A DNA stretch of 7,379 nucleotides from an uncultured Clostridia bacterium. Its GTDB lineage: Bacteria > Bacillota > Clostridia > Oscillospirales > Ruminococcaceae. Each line of letters opens with the position of its first letter. Within the stretch, counting starts at the first letter, position 1. The stretch lies in the NCBI GenBank assembly GCA_947624425.1, contig CANQKG010000066.1, positions 1-7,379 of the forward strand, read 5' to 3'. This document shows positions 1 through 5,514 of the stretch, one piece after another. The translations under genes were made by a program, and so were the position numbers. The notes under the pieces were generated by a model, which saw only the letters and a list, made by a program, of their open reading frames with translations, ran no database searches and was not told the DNA's origin.

Positions 1-48
1 CTCGCCGTTTGCGCTTTGCGCTGCACGGCAACCGGCTTTGGATGGCAA

Positions 49-73
49 ATACCATTCACTGCGTTCATGGTAT
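49..73. repeat. Short inverted repeat overlapping the tRNA promoter
   Basis: ATACCAT at 49-55 and ATGGTAT at 67-73 are exact 7-base inverted copies separated by 11 bases. The right arm covers the TG and the start of the -10 box. It could be an operator or a chance palindrome. No regulator gene is visible to link it to. Confidence 0.3.
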
Positions 74-76
74 AAT
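68..76 (+). promoter_or_regulatory. Extended -10 promoter of the tRNA-Ala gene
   Basis: A perfect TATAAT at 71-76 is preceded by TG at 68-69, with one base between, which is the extended -10 form used by the housekeeping sigma factor. No TTGACA-like -35 box sits 16-19 bases upstream; that region is A/T-rich without TTG. Transcription would be expected to start near 82-84, leaving a leader of under ten bases before the tRNA at 92. Position and fit to the consensus make it a convincing stable-RNA promoter. Confidence 0.75.
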
Positions 77-91
77 AAATACTGTTGTTTT

Positions 92-167
92 GGGGGCGTA
101 GCTCAGTTGGGAGAGTACCACACTGGCAGTGTGGGTGTCGTGGGTTCGAATCCCATCGTCTCCACCA
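92..167 (+). tRNA. tRNA-Ala(GGC), with encoded CCA
   Basis: All 76 positions fold as a standard cloverleaf. The acceptor GGGGGCG (92-98) pairs with CGTCTCC (157-163), using G:U at pairs 3:70 and 5:68. The D stem is GCTC/GAGT. The anticodon stem CCACA/TGTGG carries the loop CTGGCAG, giving anticodon GGC, which reads GCC and GCU (alanine). The T arm is GTGGG-TTCGAAT-CCCAT, the discriminator is A, and CCA is encoded. The G3:U70 pair is the classic alanyl-tRNA synthetase identity element, so anticodon and identity pair agree. U8 (base 99) is present, the position that ThiI thiolates. Promoter and terminator flank it closely, so it appears to be a single-tRNA transcription unit. Confidence 0.97.
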
Positions 168-174
168 GAAACAG

Positions 175-203
175 AAAAAACCGCCTGAAAAAGGCGGTTT
201 TTT
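175..203 (+). terminator. Rho-independent terminator after tRNA-Ala
   Basis: CCGCCT (181-186) and AGGCGG (192-197) form a 6-bp stem with a GAAAA loop, followed by six T (198-203). The preceding A-run can pair with the T-run and lengthen the stem. It begins 8 bases after the tRNA CCA end and lies just upstream of the next gene's ribosome binding site. Confidence 0.85.
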
Positions 204-226
204 CTTCAGAAAGGCGGGATCCAATC

Positions 227-1381
227 ATGGCAGACAGATCGGCATGGCAGATTATGCTGGTTCTGCTCCGCTGTGCGCTGACCGGTGAAAAACTGCCGGT
301 CGAACTGCGGGAGGAGCTTTCCGAGGAAAAACTGCGGGAGATTTTCAGACTATCCTCTTCCTTTGATGTTGCCCCCTTGGCCGCAACGCCCTTGACGCCC
401 TTCGCCGCCGATTTTCCTGCCTTTTCACTTTTCCGTGAGGCGCAGTACAAGGCGCTTTTGCGGTATGAGCGGATGGAACGCGATCTGGAGCGGGTCAAAG
501 CGGTGTTTGCGCAGGAGCAGATCCCTTTTATTCCCCTGAAAGGAGCCGTGCTGCGCCGCTATTATCCGGAGCCGTGGATGCGCACCAGCTGCGATGTGGA
601 TATTTTGATCCATGAGGACGACCTGCCGCGCGCCGAGCGCGCTCTCTGCCGGACACTGTCTTTTGCGCTGGACGGCAGAACGCCGGTCGATACCGGCTTT
701 CGGTCGGAAAGCGGGATCCATTTTGAACTTCACTACAATCTGATCGCGGACGAGTATGCGCCGCACGCCGGCGGCGTGCTGAAAACCGTTTGGGATACTG
801 CAGCTGCGGACGGGGACTTTTGTTATAGAATGTCCGATGAGATGCTTTATTTTTATCACATTGCGCATATGGCAAAGCATATCATCAACGGCGGCTGCGG
901 CGTGCGTCCTTTTGCCGATCTCTGGCTGCTGCGGTACCGAGCCGGTTTTGACCGGGAAGCCTGCACGGCCTTGCTGCAAAAGGGAAGACTTGCGCGGCTT
1001 GCGGAAGGATGCGAGGCGTTGAGCGAGGTATGGTTCGGCAATCAGGATCATACCGAGGTGACAAGGCTGCTGGAAGACTACATCATCAGCGGCGGTATCT
1101 ACGGCAATGTTGCCAATATGGTGGCCGTACAGGAGAATCAAAGGGGCGGGAAGGCAGGTTATCTGCTCAGCCGTATTTTTGTTCCTTATATCCGGCTGAG
1201 GAATGTGTATCCCGTGTTGCGTCGGCATAAATGGCTGACGCCTGTTATGGAGGTAAGGCGCTGGATCGATATGGTGAAGGGCGGGAGAATGAACCAAACG
1301 ATCAGCGAATTGCAGTCTCTTCAAAAAGGCGATAATCAAAATATCAAGGAGCTGTATCAACTCCTTGATTTAGAGCCGTAA
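227..1381 (+). CDS. Uncharacterised nucleotidyltransferase family protein (NTP_transf_5-like)
   Basis: The 384-aa product resembles the NTP_transf_5 family, a branch of the polymerase-beta nucleotidyltransferase fold. Residues 104-106 read LKG and residues 110-125 carry an R-x-YP-x-P-x-x-R-x-x-x-D-x-D pattern. D123 and D125 are the likely metal-binding aspartates. A further ELH at 167-169 lies where the family has a third acidic/His patch. The substrate is unknown; relatives occur near polysaccharide and other accessory clusters. No signal peptide or membrane segment is apparent, so it should be cytoplasmic. The ATG at 227 was chosen because AAAGGCGGG (211-219 region) precedes it by about 7 bases. 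The frame is open further upstream, but only by reading through the tRNA and its terminator. No promoter is visible in the 23 bases between terminator and start, so expression may depend on read-through. Fold assignment is fairly sure; function is not. Confidence 0.8.
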   Translation: MADRSAWQIMLVLLRCALTGEKLPVELREELSEEKLREIFRLSSSFDVAPLAATPLTPFAADFPAFSLFREAQYKALLRYERMERDLERVKAVFAQEQIPFIPLKGAVLRRYYPEPWMRTSCDVDILIHEDDLPRAERALCRTLSFALDGRTPVDTGFRSESGIHFELHYNLIADEYAPHAGGVLKTVWDTAAADGDFCYRMSDEMLYFYHIAHMAKHIINGGCGVRPFADLWLLRYRAGFDREACTALLQKGRLARLAEGCEALSEVWFGNQDHTEVTRLLEDYIISGGIYGNVANMVAVQENQRGGKAGYLLSRIFVPYIRLRNVYPVLRRHKWLTPVMEVRRWIDMVKGGRMNQTISELQSLQKGDNQNIKELYQLLDLEP

Positions 1382-1386
1382 AAAGC

Positions 1387-1430
1387 GCCCGCGCGTGTCT
1401 CGAAAGACGACACGCGCGGGCACTTTTTTC
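1387..1430. terminator. Strong bidirectional terminator between convergent genes
   Basis: A perfect 13-bp GC-rich stem (1387-1399 with 1409-1421) closes a 9-base loop. On the plus strand it is followed after two bases by six T (1424-1429), ending the nucleotidyltransferase transcript. On the minus strand the stem is followed by GC and five T, ending the rhaB-aldolase transcript. It lies 5 bases after the plus-strand stop and 3 bases beyond the minus-strand stop, so both convergent units appear to share it. Confidence 0.9.
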
Positions 1431-1432
1431 TT

Positions 1433-2116
1433 TTATTTTGCTCTGCCGAGCTTGAAGCAGCCGGGGTGCCGACCGGGGAAGTTCATGGCGACCCGAAGAT
1501 CCATCAGCTTTTTCAGATCGCTTTCGCCGAGCTCCTGCATACCGCCGATCTGCCGTGCCATCAGGCAGATCTTGGCGTAATATTCCACCTCGTCCATGAT
1601 GAAAAACGCCTTTGTCAGATTGAAGCCGACCGAAAGTGCGCCGTGGTTTTGCAGCAGAAATGCGTCATGATCCTGAATATATGGCATCAGCGAGTCCGGC
1701 ACCTCCGGCGTAGAGGGCGTGCCGTATTTGCAGACAGGAACGGTGCCGACCGTGAGGATCGCTTCCGGCAGGATAAAGTCATCCAGCGGGATGTTGCAAA
1801 CGGCAAACGCGGTGGCCGTCGGGGGATGCGCGTGTACCACGGCATTGACGTCGGGACGCTCCCGGTATACCCGCATGTGCATCTTGATCTCGGAAGAGGG
1901 ATTTAATTCTCCCTCCAGCTTGTTGCCCTGCGCGTCCACCTTGATGATCATATCGGGGGTCATATAGCCCTTGGAAACGCCGGTGGGCGTGCAGTAGAAT
2001 TCGTTGTCATTCACCTTGACCGAGATATTGCCGTCGTTGGCTGCCACATAGCCCTTTTGGTAGATCCGGCTTCCGATTTCGCAGATTTCCTCTTTGATTT
2101 CCATTGCTGTTTGCAT
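1433..2116 (-). CDS. Class II aldolase, L-rhamnulose-1-phosphate / L-fuculose-1-phosphate aldolase (FucA type)
   Basis: The 227-aa product is a zinc-dependent class II aldolase that would split a ketohexose-1-phosphate into dihydroxyacetone phosphate and L-lactaldehyde in the cytoplasm. Visible family features are the phosphate-binding NDGN (27-30), TPTG (43-46) and SS (74-75) stretches, the catalytic Glu (E76), and zinc-ligand His H95, H97 (HAH) and H158 (QNHG). Spacing between them matches E. coli FucA (E73, H92, H94, H155). The length is closer to FucA (about 215 aa) than to E. coli RhaD (about 274 aa). It lies 13 bases after rhaB, so the biological substrate is probably L-rhamnulose-1-phosphate; fuculose-1-phosphate or both remain possible. 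The ATG at 2116 is preceded by AAGGAG with an 8-base gap. A longer frame starting inside rhaB has no such support. A second ATG four codons later is a weaker alternative. Confidence 0.88.
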   Translation of the reverse strand: MQTAMEIKEEICEIGSRIYQKGYVAANDGNISVKVNDNEFYCTPTGVSKGYMTPDMIIKVDAQGNKLEGELNPSSEIKMHMRVYRERPDVNAVVHAHPPTATAFAVCNIPLDDFILPEAILTVGTVPVCKYGTPSTPEVPDSLMPYIQDHDAFLLQNHGALSVGFNLTKAFFIMDEVEYYAKICLMARQIGGMQELGESDLKKLMDLRVAMNFPGRHPGCFKLGRAK

Positions 2117-2129
2117 TTTGGCATCTCCT

Positions 2130-3605
2130 TTATCGGTTGATATAAGACAAAAAGACTTCATAGCCTTTCGCATAAAGCTCCGCCTGTTCGGGCAGGAACT
2201 CCTTGCACGGTTCGGACGCCGTGACCACTGCACGGGCTGTTTTTAAGTCGGCAAGCTCGCCCAGTGCGATCAGCTGCGCTGCAATATTTCCGGTCGCGGT
2301 CGCTTCGATCGGTCCCGCGATCACCTTGCAGCCGCAGGCGTCGGCGGTCATCTGGCAGAGCAGACGGTCCTTTGTGCCGCCGCCGATCATATGGATAGCA
2401 TTATAATGCCGCCCTGTCACCCGACCGATCGCGTCAAAGGCATAGCGGTATTTGAGCGCGATGCTCTGGTAGATGCACCGCATGATCTCGCCGACCGTTT
2501 CGGGAACGGGCTGGCCGGTTTTCCTGCAAAAATCCTGTACTCGCTTGGGCAGATTGCCCGGCGCTTCAAATACGGGATCGTCGGGATCAATAAAGGATTG
2601 AAGCGGCTTTGCCTCCAGCGCGAGCTTCTCCAGCTCGGCATAGGAAAGCTCGTTCCCTTCACGGATCCACTGCCGACGGGACTCTTGGATCAGCCAAAGC
2701 CCGATGATGTTTTTCAAAAAGCAGGTTTTTCCGCCGAAGCCGGTTTCGTTGGTCAGGTTTTCCTTAGCGCTTGCCTCGTTGATGATCGGCGCGGCAAGCT
2801 CGGTGCCGAACAGCGACCAGGTCCCGCAGCTGATGTAGATAAAATCCTTGGCGTCGGTGGGGATCGCCATGATGGCGGAGGCGGTATCGTGGGTCGCGAC
2901 CGCCACGACCGGAACCGGCGGACAGCCGAGCTCCTCGCAGATTTCATCGGACAGCATACCGTACACCTCACCCGGGCAGATGACAGGCGGGAAAATATCG
3001 GCGGGAAGTCCCAGCTTGCCGAGCAGTTTCCTGTTCCAGTCATGGGTGAGAGGATCAAGGCATTGGGTGGTGGAGGCTTCGGTCAGCTCCGCCCGCTTTT
3101 CGCCGGTCAGCCAGTAGGCAAACAGATCCGGGATCATCAACAGGCAGTCGGCGCGCGCCAGCAGCTCCGGCTGCTTTTCTTTGAGCGCCATCAGCTGGAA
3201 CAGGGTGTTGATCCGCATGATCTCGGTGCCGGTGGCGCGGTAGAGCGCTTCTTTCGGGATTTGCTCAAACACCTTTTCCATCATACCCTCGGTGCGGCTG
3301 TCCCGGTAATGCACCGGATTGGAAAGCAGCGCGCCGTTTTGGTCAAGCAGGGCAAAGTCCACGCCCCATGTGTCGATCCCGATCGAGTCAAAGCCGCCTG
3401 CGTGGAGCGCCTTGGTGATTCCCTGCTTGATCTCAAAAAAGAGCCGCAGCGCGTCCCAGTGCAGCGTACCGAGTACCGATACCGGATCGTTGGCAAACCG
3501 GTGGATCTCCCGCATGGTGATCCTGCCGTCTTGGTACTCGGCAAGGATCGCGCGTCCGCTTGACGCGCCGAAGTCAAATGCCAAAATTCGTTTTGTCTGC
3601 AACAT
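2130..3605 (-). CDS. rhaB: Rhamnulokinase (FGGY carbohydrate kinase)
   Basis: The 491-aa product phosphorylates L-rhamnulose with ATP to L-rhamnulose-1-phosphate, the second step of L-rhamnose breakdown. The N-terminal DFGASSGR (11-18) is typical of RhaB rather than fuculokinase or xylulokinase. IDTWGVDFALLD (77-88) is a sugar-binding stretch. THD at 238-240 supplies the likely catalytic base D240, YISCGTWSL (257-265 region) is the second phosphate motif, and MIGGGTKDRLLCQ (406-418) is the adenosine-binding stretch. Length matches E. coli RhaB (489 aa), and the gene appears intact. Two ATGs stand side by side at 3608 and 3605. AGGAGG at 3611-3616 is only 2 bases from the first but 5 from the second, so 3605 is preferred. 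The next gene downstream encodes the aldolase for the following step. A RhaB-like kinase acting on L-fuculose cannot be excluded. Confidence 0.93.
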   Translation of the reverse strand: MLQTKRILAFDFGASSGRAILAEYQDGRITMREIHRFANDPVSVLGTLHWDALRLFFEIKQGITKALHAGGFDSIGIDTWGVDFALLDQNGALLSNPVHYRDSRTEGMMEKVFEQIPKEALYRATGTEIMRINTLFQLMALKEKQPELLARADCLLMIPDLFAYWLTGEKRAELTEASTTQCLDPLTHDWNRKLLGKLGLPADIFPPVICPGEVYGMLSDEICEELGCPPVPVVAVATHDTASAIMAIPTDAKDFIYISCGTWSLFGTELAAPIINEASAKENLTNETGFGGKTCFLKNIIGLWLIQESRRQWIREGNELSYAELEKLALEAKPLQSFIDPDDPVFEAPGNLPKRVQDFCRKTGQPVPETVGEIMRCIYQSIALKYRYAFDAIGRVTGRHYNAIHMIGGGTKDRLLCQMTADACGCKVIAGPIEATATGNIAAQLIALGELADLKTARAVVTASEPCKEFLPEQAELYAKGYEVFLSYINR

Positions 3606-3610
3606 CATCG

Positions 3611-3616
3611 CCTCCT
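3611..3616 (-). promoter_or_regulatory. rhaB ribosome binding site touching the previous stop codon
   Basis: A perfect AGGAGG on the minus strand (3611-3616) shares base 3616 with the TGA stop (3616-3618) of the SpoIID-like gene. This favours the second of two adjacent ATGs as the rhaB start. It also suggests that rhaB translation may be coupled to that of the preceding gene. Confidence 0.75.
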
Positions 3617-4581
3617 CAGTGTACGGTAACGCCGGTGAAGTAGTGGGTGAGAATATCGGTATAACTCAGGTTCTCCCGCAGAGCGTAAAGGTTGGCGCCC
3701 TGACGGCTTAATCCCACGCCGTTGCCCCTTCCCCGGGTGGTAAAGACAAAGGCGTCGCCGTCCAGCGATACGGCAAAGCAGGTACTGGGAAGCGGAGACG
3801 GCAGAAGGGAGGAGAAGATGCTGCCGGTCAGCGGCTCCTCCTTTCCGTCCACGGTCAGGGAGGTCTGCCCGCAGACCGCCATGTTTTTCACATATCCGCC
3901 ATCGGTCAAAGAGAGGATCGAGATCCAGGATTCGGGCGGCTGCTCGGAGGAGATCACGAAACCCGCATCGGTGAGGATGTTATACAGATCGGTGACCGAA
4001 ATGCGGTTCTCCGCATCCCAGTCGCTCCCCTCGCTGTCGTATTTGCTTTCCACGCTTACCAGATGCGGCTGGATCGAATCGATCATTTCCCGCGCCGCAT
4101 TGGTTCTGCCGGCGGTCGAAGGGCAGGAGGGCGCATATACCACGCTGTCTCCTTCGTAGATCATCTGTCCCGATACCGCCGCAACGGCGGCGGTGTGCGC
4201 CTCATCGGGGCTGCCCAGTTCAACGGCCGGAGCGATCCGCTGTGCATTGTAATAGGAAACAGTGCTGCGATCCGCTACCGCCTGCGCTTTCAGCGCCTCC
4301 GGCGCATAACCCGCGTCCATTTCGGCTGCCAGCATTTTGGCAAGGAGCGTATCGGCGCTGTCGGTGATGACGGCGCCGCCGACTACAACGGCAAGCATAT
4401 TTTCCGGAAGCTCCAGCGAGTCCGGGATCGCATAGAGAGTGCCGGGCTTCACATCGGTCTCTAAAACGGCGGCGGCATTATCAATGACCGCAGTTTTTCG
4501 CATCGCGTGGCTGACCAGCCCGCCCAGCAGGCCGATCAAAAGAAAGAATACGGCAAGCTGGGTCAAAAATCGTCTGCACAT
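3616..4581 (-). CDS. SpoIID/LytB-domain protein, membrane anchored (SpoIID-like)
   Basis: The 321-aa product begins with two Arg and a hydrophobic segment (about 6-24) that would anchor it in the membrane with the rest outside. The remainder is a SpoIID/LytB domain. LAAEMDAGYAPEALKAQAV (84-102) holds E87, aligned with the catalytic Glu of SpoIID lytic transglycosylases. STAGRTNAAREM (155-166) matches the family's SGGRT region, and GRGNGVGLSRQGA (284-296) matches the usual GRGWGHGVGMSQ-GA signature near the C-terminus. SpoIID cleaves peptide-free glycan strands during engulfment in sporulation; LytB relatives act elsewhere in wall turnover. Here the usual His in the HS-x-S/C-GG stretch is absent (YAPSCPSTAG), GHG is GNG, and SQ is SR. 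It is therefore a divergent paralogue whose activity is uncertain, not clearly the sporulation SpoIID. The ATG follows AAAGGAGG by 6 bases, and that site overlaps the sortase stop codon. Confidence 0.85.
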   Translation of the reverse strand: MCRRFLTQLAVFFLLIGLLGGLVSHAMRKTAVIDNAAAVLETDVKPGTLYAIPDSLELPENMLAVVVGGAVITDSADTLLAKMLAAEMDAGYAPEALKAQAVADRSTVSYYNAQRIAPAVELGSPDEAHTAAVAAVSGQMIYEGDSVVYAPSCPSTAGRTNAAREMIDSIQPHLVSVESKYDSEGSDWDAENRISVTDLYNILTDAGFVISSEQPPESWISILSLTDGGYVKNMAVCGQTSLTVDGKEEPLTGSIFSSLLPSPLPSTCFAVSLDGDAFVFTTRGRGNGVGLSRQGANLYALRENLSYTDILTHYFTGVTVH

Positions 4582-4587
4582 ACTGCT

Positions 4588-4595
4588 CCTCCTTT
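4588..4595 (-). promoter_or_regulatory. Ribosome binding site of the SpoIID-like gene, overlapping the sortase stop
   Basis: On the minus strand AAAGGAGG (4588-4595) overlaps the TAA stop (4594-4596) of the CinA-sortase frame and lies 6 bases before the ATG at 4581. The arrangement supports a shared transcript and possible translational coupling. Confidence 0.7.
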
Positions 4596-5514
4596 AGTTA
4601 CCGCTCAAAAACGGATTGTTCAGCCGGTGCTGGGTGTAATAGGCGTCGGGATAGCGGACATTTCCGTTGACGGTCGCGGCGTTTACGTCCACCACGGCGG
4701 ATTCGCCCGGCCGCACCTTTCTCGCCAGAATGACGCACCGTCCGTCCTTCAGGGTGGAATCGGAGGTACAGGTGGAGAGAGTGATGATCTTATCGTCCGT
4801 GTTGACGTCCACGCCGGTGTGGTAGAGCGTGCGGCGGTTGACCTCGTCCATATAAATCTCAAAATCCAGTTCATCGGTGAACCGGAGGAAATCATGATAG
4901 TAAAACGGGTCGGAATCGCTCATGCTGCCGTCGATGATCATGCAGGCGAACACCTTCCACTGTCCCTTTTCATAAACGGTGTTGTAGTCGATCAGCGGGT
5001 GCTGCTGGAAATAGGAAAGGGAAGCATATTCCTTGAGGGGAGAGAACATCAGCCCGCCGATGATGTTGTGTCCGTAGATGACGGTGTTGAAATCGGCGCT
5101 GTCGGGTGTGATGGCGTTCCGGTAATCGGCAAAAGGCGTTCCGTTCCGGTTGAAGGAGCCGTCAAAGCTGGTGTTGAGGTACTTGTCGTTGTCGGTCGAC
5201 TGAACGACCGGCAGGGCAATATCGGTGCCGTCGATCGAAAGGTAGCCCTTGATCTCGGGATTTATCTGGTACAGCTTTGCAAATTCGGGGAGATAGCCTT
5301 CCGGCAGCCCATTCAGTTCCTCGGCCGTAGGCGGCGTGTCTATCATGTTTTGCAGATGGCTGAGCAATCGCTGCTGCACCACATCGTCATACACATACCT
5401 GCCGATATATACGGCGCTGACGACAAATACCAAAACTGCGGCAATTAAAACGATTTTCCGAATCACTTCGCCTGCGCTGTCGCCCTTCCATGGAATAAAC
5501 CGTTTGAGTATCAT
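4594..5514 (-). CDS. Class B sortase from an internal start (alternative product)
   Basis: If translation begins at the internal ATG at 5514, the product is a 306-aa stand-alone class B sortase of ordinary layout: short basic N-terminus (KR at 4-5), membrane segment (about 17-38), then the catalytic domain with H149, C249 and R259. Sortase B enzymes attach NPQTN-like proteins to the cell wall by Cys-mediated transpeptidation. AAGGAAGGA (5525-5533) lies 10 bases before this ATG, a slightly long but usable distance. The C-terminal part extends 47 residues past the catalytic Arg, compared with 11 in S. aureus SrtB. No protein with a sorting signal is encoded in the window. The sortase identity is firm; whether this separate start is used is inference. 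Confidence 0.5.
   Translation of the reverse strand: MILKRFIPWKGDSAGEVIRKIVLIAAVLVFVVSAVYIGRYVYDDVVQQRLLSHLQNMIDTPPTAEELNGLPEGYLPEFAKLYQINPEIKGYLSIDGTDIALPVVQSTDNDKYLNTSFDGSFNRNGTPFADYRNAITPDSADFNTVIYGHNIIGGLMFSPLKEYASLSYFQQHPLIDYNTVYEKGQWKVFACMIIDGSMSDSDPFYYHDFLRFTDELDFEIYMDEVNRRTLYHTGVDVNTDDKIITLSTCTSDSTLKDGRCVILARKVRPGESAVVDVNAATVNGNVRYPDAYYTQHRLNNPFLSGN

Noticed and set aside
1..67. Possible end of a coding region at the left edge
   Set aside because: Short open stretches exist in several frames, but none gives a recognisable protein end or has a start with a ribosome binding site.
38..226. A 63-codon upstream extension of the nucleotidyltransferase frame
   Set aside because: It would translate the tRNA gene and its terminator. 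The ATG at 227 has a ribosome-binding-like sequence and begins the protein-like part.
425..1360. Long minus-strand frame opposite the nucleotidyltransferase
   Set aside because: Its translation shows no family pattern, it lies fully antisense to a recognisable gene, and such frames are common opposite GC-rich codons.
2117..2233. Longer start for the aldolase inside rhaB
   Set aside because: The extra 39 residues are encoded by the end of rhaB in another frame and are not aldolase-like. The ATG at 2116 has AAGGAG at a good distance.
2391..3563. 390-codon plus-strand frame opposite rhaB
   Set aside because: RhaB motifs on the other strand are intact from end to end. The antisense product is rich in Arg, Gly and Asp without domain features, and no ribosome binding site supports it.
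4175..4195. GC-rich inverted repeat (ACCGCCG/CGGCGGT) as a regulatory hairpin
   Set aside because: It lies in the middle of the SpoIID-like coding sequence in an Ala-rich stretch, where GCG/GCC codons create such palindromes. No T-run follows it.
4507..5448. 313-codon plus-strand frame opposite the sortase
   Set aside because: It is a mirror of a clear sortase B domain. The Val/Gly/Asp-rich translation is typical of antisense frames.
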